Part shown: positions 9,670 to 18,013 of the stretch, piece by piece
Layout of the letters: each line of letters opens with the position of its first letter
Numbering within the stretch: the stretch's first letter is position 1
Source of the DNA: Cytobacillus oceanisediminis
GTDB taxonomy: Bacteria > Bacillota > Bacilli > Bacillales > Cytobacillaceae
Assembly: GCF_003182355.1 (NCBI RefSeq)
Contig: NZ_QGTW01000006.1
Span: 229,134 to 293,133 of the forward strand
DNA length: 64,000 nt
Direction: 5' to 3'
The notes under the pieces: generated by a model
The model's database searches: none
The model's input: only the letters and a program-made list of their open reading frames with translations
Told to the model about the DNA's origin: nothing
Translations under genes and position numbers: made by a program

Positions 9670-10362
9670 TTATTGTTCCTGAAGAATACTCATTTGTAAA
9701 AGCCGCTCCACCAGTTCTAAATGTTCAATCATATTTTTATGTGCCTGCTCTGGCTGCTGATTTTTAATTGATAAATAGATTCCGAGATGCTGCTGCCCGA
9801 TTTTTTTGGCCGTTTCAGGCTGTGTTTGGATGTACTGGTGGAAATCCATCATCGACTTTTTCATTGTTTCCGATATAAATTGTACAAACTGGATGAGGAT
9901 ATCATTTCCTGCTGCATGGGCAATGGCCATGTGAAATTGGTAATCCTCCTCCCATCCATGGATAGCTGTATCTGAAATCAACTTAGTCATTTTGCTTAGA
10001 TCCTCATCCGAGCGATTTCCCGCCGCCATTTCTGCAAGGCCGGCTTCGACCATTTTTCTGGCCTGAAACAATTCCTGGATGTCTTTAATGCCAGGAAGCA
10101 AGTGGTGGCTGTTAAATAATTTCGAGGAATCAAACTTACAAATATAAGTTCCTTCACCCTGCTTAACCTGAACAATCCCTTTTCCCTGCAGCGATGTTAA
10201 AGCATCCCTGACAGCGGAGCGCCCAACACCAAATAAATCACATAATTCTCTGACAGAAGGAAGCTTCTCACCGGGCTGAAAGGAACCCTTCGCAATCATC
10301 TCTTCGATTTGTTCTGCAACCAAATCTGAAATTTTCCTATTAGAAATTTTTTTTACATTCAC
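9670..10362 (-). CDS. GntR-family regulator, FadR/FCD subfamily
   Basis: One-component regulator with an N-terminal winged helix (about residues 5-70: LVAEQIEEMIAKGSFQPGEK, LPSVRELCDLFGVGRSAVRD) and an all-helical FCD ligand domain (ARKMVEAGLAEMA, YQFHMAIAHAAGND, QHLGIYLSIKN) that binds small organic acids through a metal in this family. A GTG at 10362 lies 7 nt from AAAGGGGG; an ATG at 10368 and one at 10392 are alternatives. LldR, LutR and GlcC, which govern lactate or glycolate use, are of this type, and the gene directly precedes glcEFD, so glycolate or lactate sensing is likely. It may share a transcript with glcE across the operator-bearing gap. Confidence 0.9.
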   Translation of the reverse strand: MNVKKISNRKISDLVAEQIEEMIAKGSFQPGEKLPSVRELCDLFGVGRSAVRDALTSLQGKGIVQVKQGEGTYICKFDSSKLFNSHHLLPGIKDIQELFQARKMVEAGLAEMAAGNRSDEDLSKMTKLISDTAIHGWEEDYQFHMAIAHAAGNDILIQFVQFISETMKKSMMDFHQYIQTQPETAKKIGQQHLGIYLSIKNQQPEQAHKNMIEHLELVERLLQMSILQEQ

Positions 10363-10420
10363 GCTCATGCCCCCTTTCATTTCAGACATCACATATCTGA
10401 TAAGTTACTTGTTAATTATT

Positions 10421-10449
10421 ATTAAAGCATGACAAATTATATTAATCAA
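10421..10449 (-). promoter_or_regulatory. Promoter of the GntR gene
   Basis: Minus-strand TTGATT (10444-10449), 17-bp spacer, TTTAAT (10421-10426), about 60 bp before the gene. Moderate match to sigma-A consensus. Confidence 0.45.
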
Positions 10450-10584
10450 TAAAATATTTAGAATTCACTTAATATTATAAGTATTTTATATCTTCCTTCT
10501 TATTTTCTGGTTTATCTTGTAGGATGAAGGGCTTACATTTTTATTTTGCTGCCTTTCCTGCAAGAATTACTTTTTTAAAAAATA

Positions 10585-10822
10585 AGCTCTTTTAAACTTT
10601 GGCTGTTGATTTCCTCACCAAGCCTCGCTTATCCTTTGCGCTCCGTGAGCCACCGCGGTGCTATGCGCCTGTGTGGTCTCCCTTTGACCAACTGTTCCCG
10701 AAGGACATTGAATAATCATCCGTGAATAAACACCTTACGAAGGAAATGCGAATGCACTTTCGAGAAGCTCGCGCCTTACGCTCCAATCAATATAATGCCA
10801 AAATCAACAATTGCCAAAAATA
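10585..10822 (-). repeat. MITE-like repeat, copy A
   Basis: About 240 bp. It begins with AGCTCTTTTAAACTTTGGCTGTTGATTTCC-like sequence, a mutated GGCTCTGTTAAA end, and contains the internal motif GAAGGAAATGCGAATGCA followed by GCGCCTTACGCTCCAATCAA. Copies C and E carry the same blocks in the opposite orientation, copy D in this one. The rest of the gap 10363-10870 holds the GntR promoter and the terminator that follows. Confidence 0.7.
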
Positions 10823-10863
10823 AAAAAACCTGACCAGCCATGCTTTCGCATGGTGATCAGGTT
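10821..10863 (-). terminator. Terminator of the NlpC/P60 gene
   Basis: ACCTGATCACCATGC pairs with GCATGGCTGGTCAGGT across a GAAA loop (minus strand), followed by TTTTTTTATTTTT. Confidence 0.9.
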
Positions 10864-10870
10864 TCCCCTA

Positions 10871-12139
10871 TTAGTCTATAACGCGCACTACGCGGCCATT
10901 AAATACACTCTTCCAATAGCCGCTGGACATATTGGCAATAGCGACTCCTGTTGAGCTTTGGGAACCGATGAATTTTCCGCCGCCTAGATATATGCCCACA
11001 TGGCCATCTTTTTTATATGTATCAAAGAAAACAAGGTCTCCCGGCTTCATTTCGCTTGCAGAAACCTGGCGTCCCGCATATTTTAAAGAATCTGTGCTGG
11101 CCCCTACCTTTATTCCTGCTTGAGCAAAAGACCAATGAACAAAACCTGAGCAATCAAATCTTCCGTTTGTAATATCATTGGCATTTCTGCCACCGCCAAA
11201 CACATAAACAGAGTTGCCTATATATTTGTTGCCGGCAGTTGTGACTATATTAACCGCACTGCTTCCATTTACTGATTGCTTAGGTGCAGAACTGTTGGAG
11301 CTGCCTGATTTGTTCCCGCTTACAGATGTTGGTACTGTCCCTGCAGATGATCGTACTGAAGTTGAAGCTGCAGTTTGAGCAGCTATGCTTTGCTCTATTT
11401 CAGCAAGTAATGACGCATATTTACTATCTTCACTTTGAAGCTTCGCCTTCTTTTCAGCAATACCACTCTCTTTTTCTTTCAGCTGCTGAATTAGTGAATG
11501 ATTTTGCTTTTTTTGTTCAACCATATTAGCCTGCATGCCTTCAAACTCGGTCATCATGCTGGTCAATTTGGACAACTCTGCTACAACTGCAGCCTTTTTC
11601 TCTTCAAGTTCTCTTTTATCCTTTTCTTGTTCCAGCATTAATTGTTTGTCTGCCTGAACAAATGTCGTAACTGCACCAACACGGTCAACAAAATCACTGA
11701 AGCTTGACGCACCAAGCAGAACATCCAGATAAGCTACTGTTCCGCCACTTTCCTGGAACGACTGGGCTCGCTGCTTTAAAACTCCGCTTCGCTTTTCAAT
11801 TCTTTCTTCAATGATCCCCATTTCCGCTTTTAATTTATCTAACTCCGATTGTGTACTTGTAATATTACTTTGTGTTTCTTCTATTATTTTATTATTATCT
11901 TCAATTGCTTTCTCTACTCTTTGAATCTTTATATTTAGTTCGGCAATTTCCTTTAATACTGAAACAAGTTCCTGATCAGCCTTGGCAAGGCTTGCTTGTA
12001 CGTCTGATCGCTGCAGTTGGATTTCACTTTTTTGATTATGTAATTTATTAATAGATTCAGCATGAACGCCCGGAATAGAAAAAGCACTTCCAAGGCCAAG
12101 CATTATTGTGGTATTTAAAACGAGCAGCCCTTTTTTCAA
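10871..12139 (-). CDS. Secreted NlpC/P60 peptidoglycan endopeptidase, CwlO-like
   Basis: Exported D,L-endopeptidase that cuts stem peptides during wall elongation. A signal peptide (about residues 1-27, ending VHA) is followed by a long coiled coil (residues 30-250, rich in K, E, Q) as in CwlO/PcsB-type proteins, a Ser/Gly/Thr linker, and a C-terminal NlpC/P60 domain with the catalytic Cys in FDCSGFVHW and His in DGHVGIYLGGG. Length (422 aa) is close to CwlO (473). The start is TTG at 12139 after AGCAGGTAATAATC. A leader of about 120 nt separates it from a TATAAT -10 at 12270-12275, with a 20-bp perfect palindrome further up. In B. subtilis CwlO is under WalRK control; I do not see a clean WalR direct repeat here. 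Confidence 0.92.
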   Translation of the reverse strand: MKKGLLVLNTTIMLGLGSAFSIPGVHAESINKLHNQKSEIQLQRSDVQASLAKADQELVSVLKEIAELNIKIQRVEKAIEDNNKIIEETQSNITSTQSELDKLKAEMGIIEERIEKRSGVLKQRAQSFQESGGTVAYLDVLLGASSFSDFVDRVGAVTTFVQADKQLMLEQEKDKRELEEKKAAVVAELSKLTSMMTEFEGMQANMVEQKKQNHSLIQQLKEKESGIAEKKAKLQSEDSKYASLLAEIEQSIAAQTAASTSVRSSAGTVPTSVSGNKSGSSNSSAPKQSVNGSSAVNIVTTAGNKYIGNSVYVFGGGRNANDITNGRFDCSGFVHWSFAQAGIKVGASTDSLKYAGRQVSASEMKPGDLVFFDTYKKDGHVGIYLGGGKFIGSQSSTGVAIANMSSGYWKSVFNGRVVRVID

Positions 12140-12269
12140 GATTATTACCTGCTTTCTGATATGTACCCGGCCAATAACTCGCCAGCATATGGATTATATA
12201 AAACTTTTGCCCTATGTATTTAAAAATATTAAGTGAATACTCATTAGTAAATTTGTCTTTCCATGGAGG

Positions 12270-12314
12270 ATTATACCATCGTTATTTGACAGGCTTGTAA
12301 TATTAATATTACAA
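12270..12314 (-). promoter_or_regulatory. Promoter of the CwlO-like gene with a 20-bp perfect palindrome
   Basis: A consensus minus-strand TATAAT (12270-12275) lacks a good -35. Just upstream, TTGTAATATTAATATTACAA (12295-12314) is identical to its own reverse complement, as expected for a dimeric activator or repressor site. The rest of the 12140-12499 gap holds only the leader and the terminator of the neighbouring gene. Confidence 0.55.
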
Positions 12315-12388
12315 AAATATTTCATTTGTGACATTAAACCTCTTTTTTCGCCAATTCCGTAAGACATTTTTCCTGTTTTTTCTTCAAA

Positions 12389-12440
12389 TTATAAAAGAAA
12401 AGGCTGAACCCGTAATTTAGAAAACTCACGATTTCAGCCT
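12389..12440 (-). terminator. Terminator of the DUF2294 gene
   Basis: Minus strand: AGGCTGAAATCGT pairs with ACGGGTTCAGCCT, followed by TTTCTTTTATAATTTG. It lies about 60 bp after the stop. Confidence 0.75.
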
Positions 12441-12499
12441 ATTGTATTTATACTTTTTAAATAGAAGGAACTCGACAAATTTCTAAAAAGTTTTATCTT

Positions 12500-12859
12500 T
12501 TAACTTCTGAATTTACTTTGTATGTCCTGATCGAAAACAAAAACTGACATCCCAAAATCACGTTCAATATCAATGTCAACAAACAGGTCGATAAGTTTCG
12601 CCTGCAAAAACTCTTCCATTTCTGCTGGACGATTTTTCTTATACATTTCTTTTACCATTTCTGTTCGGGCTGCACGGAGCATTTGTTTTCCTTCATCTGC
12701 ACTGGCAATAAACTTTTCTACAGGAGACAGGTTCCCTTCCATCTCACAAATAGCCCAATTTTTACAAAAAGTTGTTCTGACTTGGCTTGGCCCTTTACCC
12801 ATGTGCTTTTTCCTGAAGGAACGTACTAAATTACTAAATTCAGCTTCATACTTATTCAT
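12500..12859 (-). CDS. DUF2294 family protein
   Basis: Small cytosolic protein of 119 residues that fits the DUF2294 family of Bacillaceae (FSNLVRSFRKKHMGKGPSQV, TFCKNWAICEMEGNLSPVEK, MYKKNRPAEMEEFLQAKLI, DIDIERDFGMSVFVFD). No catalytic motif is evident. The ATG at 12859 is 8 nt behind GAGGG; the upstream TTG in the same frame lacks its own site. It is divergent from fdhD, with a 238-bp shared gap, and members of this family are often found near formate metabolism genes, but its function is unknown. Confidence 0.85.
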   Translation of the reverse strand: MNKYEAEFSNLVRSFRKKHMGKGPSQVRTTFCKNWAICEMEGNLSPVEKFIASADEGKQMLRAARTEMVKEMYKKNRPAEMEEFLQAKLIDLFVDIDIERDFGMSVFVFDQDIQSKFRS

Positions 12860-13097
12860 CTTTCCAACCCTCAAATACCCATTTATTGTCCCTAATTACT
12901 ATCTATTAAATAAGCGCTTAAACTAGGATTCGCTGTAATAAGTTAAGCAATTATCGCTATAATTGTCAAACAAAAAAGCTGGTGCCAGGTACCTATTCCA
13001 ATAGGCGAACAGGTGCAGATGCATTTTAATTTCTTGCCTAACTGAGAATTTGTGCTAATATTTTTGTTAGTTAAACAGAATTTAGGAGGCGGCTTAC

Positions 13098-13901
13098 ATG
13101 GACAGCCAAATCAGCAACAGCAGAAAAATTGTTAAATTTCAGGATGGGGTTCTGCAGGAAACTCATGATGAAATTGTTACAGAACACCCTTTAACCATTC
13201 ACCTGAATGGAGAGGAGTTCGCCACTATGGTTTGCAGCCCAGACAACATCAAGGAGCTGACAATTGGCTTTCTGGCTTCAGAAGGTTTTATCCGTAAAAT
13301 AGACGAAATTAAAAATATACAAATAGACGAAAGCAAAGGCTATGCATACGTAGATTTACATGTTAAGACTGTCACCGCAAGCCATGAGTTCCATTCTAAA
13401 AGATTTATCGGTTCATGCTGCGGAAAAAGCAGGCAATTTTACTTCCATAATGATGCACGTACGGCTAAAACCTCTACTTCCAAAATGACTTTGACCCCCC
13501 TTCAGTGTATATCTTTTATGAAGGATCTTCAGAAAGGCAGTGTTACTTTCCAAGAAACCGGAGGGGTACATAATGCCGCATTATTTTCTGCCGATGAGTT
13601 AATTGTAAGCAGAACCGATATCGGACGCCATAATGCACTGGATAAAATCCTTGGCTACTGTATTGAAAACCGTATTCCTGTCAGGGATAAAATTATCGCA
13701 TTTAGCGGCAGAATTTCATCAGAAGTTTTATTAAAAGCTGCAAAAATTGGAGTTGGCATCATCCTTTCAAAATCCGCCCCTACTAATCTTGCTATTAAGC
13801 TAGCAGATGATTTGAATATTACCGCAGTTGGTTTTATTCGCGGAAACACCTTTAATGTTTATTCACACCCGGAAAGAATTATTTCAGGGCAGAAAAGTTA
13901 A
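13098..13901 (+). CDS. fdhD: Formate dehydrogenase sulfurtransferase FdhD
   Basis: Transfers sulfur from a cysteine desulfurase to the molybdenum-bisPGD cofactor so that formate dehydrogenase becomes active. The 267 residues contain the family landmarks ELTIGFLASEGFI, the redox cysteine pair in GSCCGKSRQ (about residues 112-120), FQETGGVHNAALF, SRTDIGRHNALDKILG and the SEVLLKAAKIGVGIILSKSA block near the end. A strong AGGAGG precedes the ATG by 9 nt. The dependent enzyme, an FdhA-type formate dehydrogenase, is encoded 5 kb downstream at 18702-21671. It is followed by its own terminator. Confidence 0.95.
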   Translation: MDSQISNSRKIVKFQDGVLQETHDEIVTEHPLTIHLNGEEFATMVCSPDNIKELTIGFLASEGFIRKIDEIKNIQIDESKGYAYVDLHVKTVTASHEFHSKRFIGSCCGKSRQFYFHNDARTAKTSTSKMTLTPLQCISFMKDLQKGSVTFQETGGVHNAALFSADELIVSRTDIGRHNALDKILGYCIENRIPVRDKIIAFSGRISSEVLLKAAKIGVGIILSKSAPTNLAIKLADDLNITAVGFIRGNTFNVYSHPERIISGQKS

Positions 13902-13941
13902 TTTATCCTGAACACAAAAAATATATAAGAATAACAAAAAT

Positions 13942-13968
13942 AAGAATCCGGTTTGGGTTCTTTTTTTT
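13942..13968 (+). terminator. Terminator of fdhD
   Basis: AAGAATCC and GGGTTCTT pair across a short loop, followed by eight T residues. Confidence 0.75.
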
Positions 13969-13969
13969 A

Positions 13970-14125
13970 GGCTCTGTTTAACTTGCCTATCTATATTCAC
14001 TCAGGAAGCTCAGCGAACCGAGGGCGATCCAACGCTCCCCGGGCACCTTATGCATGCAGGAGTTCTCCCTTCGATTCACTTCTCCAGCTGGAGTTTCGCG
14101 CCTTCCTTTCAAATCAACAGGGTAT
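13970..14125 (-). repeat. MITE-like repeat, copy B (diverged, short)
   Basis: Starts with GGCTCTGTTTAACTTGCC, matching the terminal motif of copies C-E, and ends with CGCGCCTTCC and CAAATCAACAGG. The middle differs from the other copies and is shorter (about 155 bp). The remainder of the 13902-14271 gap (about 14126-14255) is AT-rich with no gene I can support. Confidence 0.55.
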
Positions 14126-14271
14126 CAACATGAGCGTTAACAATGCCTTTTTTTATATAGAATCTTTATTTTATCAATTACTGGTTATTTTTCACATCAC
14201 GTTTCGCACCCGCTTCCACAGGGAAATCAATTCATATCAGGATAACAAATTCTTATAAGGAGGCAATACAA

Positions 14272-14697
14272 ATGAAAATAACTGAAATGATGACAACAGA
14301 GGTAGAAAGCTGTTCACCAAATGCTACCCTTATGGAAGTTGCAGCAAAAATGAAGGAGTTGGATGTTGGTGTAATGCCTATTACACAAAAAGATGAATTA
14401 ATCGGCTTAGCAACTGACAGAGATCTTGTATTAAAAGGCCTTGCAGAAGAATTGCCGCTCGATGCACCGGTTTCCCAAGTAATGACCGGCGATCCGGTGA
14501 GGGGGACAGTAACCATGACACCTGAAGAAGCAGCGGATATTATGGCAGATGTCCAAATTCGCCGCCTTCCAATTGTAGATGACGGCAAGCTTGTAGGAAT
14601 CGTGTCTTTAGGTGACCTAGCCGTCCATAACAGGACAGAATCCGATGCAGGAGAAGCTCTGGAAGAAATCTCCTATCCTTCTGAACCAAATAAATAA
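14272..14697 (+). CDS. CBS-domain pair protein
   Basis: Stand-alone Bateman module of 141 residues with two CBS repeats: ITEMMTTEVESCSPNATLME (residues 3-55) with MPITQKDELIGLATDRDL, and VSQVMTGDPVRGTVTMTPEE (about 67-125) with RRLPIVDDGKLVGIVSLGDL. CBS pairs bind adenosyl nucleotides and act as energy sensors; a partner is not evident. It resembles the YhcV/YlbB-type proteins of Bacillus, many of which are general-stress or sporulation expressed. The ATG follows AAGGAGG by 9 nt. Monocistronic, with a terminator directly after. Confidence 0.9.
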   Translation: MKITEMMTTEVESCSPNATLMEVAAKMKELDVGVMPITQKDELIGLATDRDLVLKGLAEELPLDAPVSQVMTGDPVRGTVTMTPEEAADIMADVQIRRLPIVDDGKLVGIVSLGDLAVHNRTESDAGEALEEISYPSEPNK

Positions 14698-14705
14698 CTA
14701 ACCAG

Positions 14706-14738
14706 AATGGATCTCTTTTCGGGGATCCATTTCTTTTC
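14706..14738 (+). terminator. Terminator of the CBS gene
   Basis: AATGGATCTC pairs with GGGATCCATT, followed by TCTTTTCGATTT. Confidence 0.75.
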
Positions 14739-14822
14739 GATTTCCCTTGGTAAAACTTTCTTATTTCAACTCACTTTTTTGCATATAGGTGAATACCCTA
14801 TTTATGCAAAGGAGGAATGCTT

Positions 14823-15161
14823 ATGTATTATTTTAACGCACATGGGAATCTGCCAGTTTCTTGGAGCCGTGAAGACCAGGATTTCAGGGACGCCAAGAGC
14901 CAATGCCAAAAATACATGAATTACCATGTAATTGCTCAAATGAAGGATGGTTCTCAAGTTGAAGGCATCATAGAGGATATGGATGATGAAGGCGTAACAA
15001 TGATGGTACCTGAAGATGTGGAAGAAAATGACTCAAGAACATATGGCTATGGGGGATATGGCGGCTACGGAAGAAGGAGATTCCGCCGCTATCGCAGACG
15101 CCGCTTTCCATTCTACGTTTTCGCTTTCCCATTCATTTTTCCATATCCTTTTTACTATTAA
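14823..15161 (+). CDS. Small protein with an Arg/aromatic-rich tail
   Basis: 112 residues, no family recognised. Residues 1-70 look like a small folded domain (SWSREDQDFRDAKSQ, VIAQMKDGSQVEGIIEDMDD, a beta-rich stretch reminiscent of a short SH3/LSm-like barrel). The rest is low complexity: YGYGGYGGYGRRRFRRYRRR followed by a run of Phe, Pro and Tyr to the end. GGAGG is 7 nt from the ATG at 14823; the ATG at 14817 is only 1 nt away. Small spore or cell-surface proteins of Bacillus often have such tails, but no role can be assigned. A bidirectional terminator follows. Confidence 0.75.
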   Translation: MYYFNAHGNLPVSWSREDQDFRDAKSQCQKYMNYHVIAQMKDGSQVEGIIEDMDDEGVTMMVPEDVEENDSRTYGYGGYGGYGRRRFRRYRRRRFPFYVFAFPFIFPYPFYY

Positions 15162-15168
15162 GCGACTG

Positions 15169-15206
15169 AAAAAACCAAGGAGCTTTTGTAATCCCCTTGG
15201 TTTTTT
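15169..15206. terminator. Bidirectional terminator between convergent genes
   Basis: AAAAACCAAGG pairs with CCTTGGTTTTTT; it has A and T runs on both flanks and serves the plus gene at 14823 and the minus gene at 15208. Confidence 0.85.
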
Positions 15207-15207
15207 G

Positions 15208-16335
15208 CTATTCAACACCCGGGAACCAGCCAGGTGTATTAATAATTGCCTGCCATAGCGGATCCGGAACAACTAAACGATCCTGGGCATTTTTATCAAG
15301 CTTTATTAGAATTTCTTCTTCGCGCCCGCTTTGAATCTTTTCCACCCAATCCGGATCGATTATAAGCTGCCGACCTAATGCAATTAAAGGAACACCACTC
15401 TTTTCCAATGCATGAAGGGCTTCCTCAGCACCATATAGAGAGCCCACACCAATAACTGGTATGCGATGTCCAACACGCTCCTGAATAATTTCCATGCGGG
15501 AACGTTTTTCCTCCACTCCTCTTCTTGGTTCAGACCAAAAATCCTGCAGGGAAACATGGAGATAATCCAGACCCTTCTCCGCCAAAACATCAATTAAGGC
15601 TAAAGTATCAGCCATTGTAATTCCTGGTATTTCCGGCTCTTCCGGGGAAAAACGGTAGCCTGCAAGAAAAGGCCCTTTTGCATGTTTAGAAACAGTTTTC
15701 TTTACCTCTTCTATAATCGCCAATGGGAATGCCATTCTTTTCTCAAGACTGCCTCCCCATTGATCTTCACGCCGGTTAGAGTGCGGGGAGAAGAATTGCT
15801 GAATTAAATAGCCATTTGCTCCATGAATTTCAACTCCGTCATACCCTGCCTCTATAGCACGCCGTGTTGCCTCACCAAATGCTTTAATTATCTCTTCTGT
15901 TTCCTGCCCGCTAAGTGCCCTTGGCTCCTTTGAACCTCCGCGTTCAGATGCAACAGGACTTGCGGAAACAATGTCACCATCCGGCACCAGCTCAGGGGGA
16001 CATTCTCTTCCCCCATGAAAAATTTGCAGAACTGCTTTGGCACCTTGCTCTTTTATCGCAGAAGCAAGCCTTTTTAAACTCGGAACCATCTCATCCGAAT
16101 GTCCTGCAAACTCCCCATGAAACCCTTTTCCGTTAGCTGTTACATAGGTGCATGCGGTGATTACCATGCTAACGCCTTTCGAGCGGCGGGCATAATACTC
16201 AACTTCTGCATCAGATACAGTCCCATCCTCGTTTGATGAAAAATTAGTCATTGGTGCCATTATGACACGATTTTTAAGCGATATGCCATTCGAAAAAGTA
16301 AAGTCTTCAAAAAGCGGTTGAAATTTTGGATCCAT
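15208..16335 (-). CDS. NADH:flavin oxidoreductase, Old Yellow Enzyme family (YqiG-like)
   Basis: FMN-dependent ene-reductase of the OYE TIM-barrel family. The 375 residues show NRVIMAPMTNFSSNEDGTVS at the FMN site, a conserved QIFHGGR (about residue 105), the YDGVEIHGANGYLIQQFFSP block with the substrate-binding His-Gly-Ala-Asn, and SHRRDQWGGS-like NRREDQWGGSLEKRM, then VIGVGSLYGAEEALH and LGRQLIIDPDW near the end. There is no C-terminal FAD/4Fe-4S extension, so it is the short form, as in B. subtilis YqiG. Start at 16335 after AGAGAGGGAAGACAGCA. Stands alone; natural substrate unknown. Confidence 0.92.
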   Translation of the reverse strand: MDPKFQPLFEDFTFSNGISLKNRVIMAPMTNFSSNEDGTVSDAEVEYYARRSKGVSMVITACTYVTANGKGFHGEFAGHSDEMVPSLKRLASAIKEQGAKAVLQIFHGGRECPPELVPDGDIVSASPVASERGGSKEPRALSGQETEEIIKAFGEATRRAIEAGYDGVEIHGANGYLIQQFFSPHSNRREDQWGGSLEKRMAFPLAIIEEVKKTVSKHAKGPFLAGYRFSPEEPEIPGITMADTLALIDVLAEKGLDYLHVSLQDFWSEPRRGVEEKRSRMEIIQERVGHRIPVIGVGSLYGAEEALHALEKSGVPLIALGRQLIIDPDWVEKIQSGREEEILIKLDKNAQDRLVVPDPLWQAIINTPGWFPGVE

Positions 16336-16484
16336 TGCTGTCTTCCCTCTCTGTAAATTTATATGTTTTCTCTGTCAAGTTATAAAAACACCGTTTTATT
16401 TTCTTTAAAACCGGCCACTTTTATGTAATACCTTTAATACATGTTTTTGAAACGGAACTATGTTACTTTTTAGTATATTAAAAA

Positions 16485-16518
16485 AACAATTCAAAAAGAG
16501 AACTTTTGAATTGTTTTT
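16485..16518. terminator. Bidirectional terminator
   Basis: AACAATTCAAAA pairs with TTTTGAATTGTT and is flanked by A/T runs. It ends the minus-strand unit 17774-16530 before the OYE gene. Confidence 0.85.
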
Positions 16519-16529
16519 TAATAAACATA

Positions 16530-16853
16530 TTAATTGTACAATGCAACTGGAGGATCAATTCCTAAAACGGGTTCACCATTAACAGTTAACCAAATGTAGT
16601 AATGATCAATTTCAGTATTTAGGATTTTCTCAACTTTTGCGATTAAACTCTCTTGCATTTCAAATGATAGCCTGGCAGTTTCTTCTCCCAATGAGATATC
16701 CTGTAAACCAAATAAATCTGCAATCTTTCTTGCTTCTTCGTAGGACACCTCTACATATTTATCATACTCTGATAAGTATGCCGCTTCTGCTGGTTTAATA
16801 GTAAGTAAAGTACCAATTAAAAATGTCATCATAACAAGTCCTAATTTCTTCAT
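16530..16853 (-). CDS. Small secreted protein of unknown function
   Basis: 107 residues with a clear signal peptide (MKKLGLVMMTFLIGTLLTI, cleavage near AEA at about residue 24). The mature part is acidic and helical followed by a beta-rich end (YYIWLTVNGEPVLGIDPPVA), with no family I recognise. GGGGAGAGCTGT precedes the ATG. It starts 15 bp after the cupin-HD-GYP gene stop, so the two are co-transcribed, and a periplasm-side partner of that regulator or an unrelated passenger are both possible. Confidence 0.75.
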   Translation of the reverse strand: MKKLGLVMMTFLIGTLLTIKPAEAAYLSEYDKYVEVSYEEARKIADLFGLQDISLGEETARLSFEMQESLIAKVEKILNTEIDHYYIWLTVNGEPVLGIDPPVALYN

Positions 16854-16868
16854 ACAGCTCTCCCCTTA

Positions 16869-17774
16869 TTAATTTATTTTATTTTCATGTACAAGCATTA
16901 GAAATGTATCAAGCACTTCAGGATGATACATAGTACCACGGCATCTCCTAAGCTCTTCTACTGCTTCACTTTTTAATCGACCTTTTTTATAAACCCGGTC
17001 TGTTGTTATAGCATCATAAGAATCTACTATTGATATAATTGAAGCTTCGATTGAGATGTCTTTCCCTGATATTCTATTAGGATATCCCAGTCCATCATAT
17101 CTTTCGTGGTGCTGTTCTACTATTTTTCCAGCATCCGTTAGTAATGAAAGTCCAGTTTCTTCTAAGATTTCTCTTCCAAAGGTTGAATGTTGCTTCATTA
17201 ACTCCCATTCATCAGAGGTTAACTTCCCTGGCTTTTGTAATATTTCCAAGGGGATTCGCAACTTACCGACATCATGCAAAAATGATGCAACATTCAAGAC
17301 CATTAATTGCTTCGAATTCAAACCAATTTCTTTACCAACCAGCATACACATCTTATTTATGCGATGACAATGATCTTTTGTATAACCGTCTTTTTGCTCT
17401 ATTGAAACTGAAAGCTCCATTAATTCCTTTGTGGCTTTGCTGTAATGATGAAAAAAAGGTTGTGAAGTTATATATAGAAATTCCGCTGTTCCCACTGCTT
17501 GAAATACGTAATGCTCTTCTACAGGTGTCCTATAAAAAGAATCCCCTGTTCTTACTGTCTTTGTTTCATTTTTGTACCTAAGAATTAATTCTCCAGAAAG
17601 CACATACAAATATTCTAGAGCTTCCCATCCTTCCTGAGGTTCGATTCCCCACATCACTCCAGGATCCAACTTATGATATATAACTTCTGTTCCGTCCCCG
17701 GAAGCGATTAAGGAGATTTGTAATCCCTTCATGTGGACTGTTTCAATGAAACTATCTTCATTTATAATGCCCAC
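16869..17774 (-). CDS. Cupin-HD-GYP domain protein
   Basis: 301 residues combining an N-terminal cupin barrel (about residues 20-110: WEALEYLYVLSGELILRY, GDSFYRTPVEEHYVFQ) with a C-terminal HD-GYP domain (about 125-295). The latter shows FLHDVGKLRIPLEIL, the diagnostic QHHERYDGLGYP, and SIVDSYDAITTDRVYKKG. HD-GYP enzymes hydrolyse cyclic di-GMP or other cyclic dinucleotides using a di-iron or tri-iron site. The cupin has no obvious full set of metal-binding His, so it may bind a ligand and gate the hydrolase (inference). Starts at 17774 after AGAGGGTAATTAAGTG-like sequence. First gene of a two-gene unit. Confidence 0.88.
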   Translation of the reverse strand: MGIINEDSFIETVHMKGLQISLIASGDGTEVIYHKLDPGVMWGIEPQEGWEALEYLYVLSGELILRYKNETKTVRTGDSFYRTPVEEHYVFQAVGTAEFLYITSQPFFHHYSKATKELMELSVSIEQKDGYTKDHCHRINKMCMLVGKEIGLNSKQLMVLNVASFLHDVGKLRIPLEILQKPGKLTSDEWELMKQHSTFGREILEETGLSLLTDAGKIVEQHHERYDGLGYPNRISGKDISIEASIISIVDSYDAITTDRVYKKGRLKSEAVEELRRCRGTMYHPEVLDTFLMLVHENKIN

Positions 17775-18013
17775 TTAATTACCCTCTTTCTAAAACTTTC
17801 TCTTATGGTGCTGTATGTTTAATGTTTTTTGTATGAAACTAGTCTCTTTAGATTTTATGTAACTCTTTTTTTCCTATACTGACATTCTAGTACATGATTT
17901 TCCATATTTCCACAAAAATTTTACTAGTTCCTTGATTTTCATGATAATGTTACCAATTAACACATCTATTTACCTGCTATTATTCCAAATAAAGTATTTT
18001 ATATGACTAATAG

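Noticed and set aside
12981..13012. Short GGTGCCAGGTACC-like palindrome, also near 29245-29260 (GTACCAGGTACC followed by CGAATTTTGTCG)
   Set aside because: Resembles small REP-like words common in Bacillaceae, but two imperfect copies are too few to define a feature or regulatory site; the second is not a convincing dre operator for nagP.
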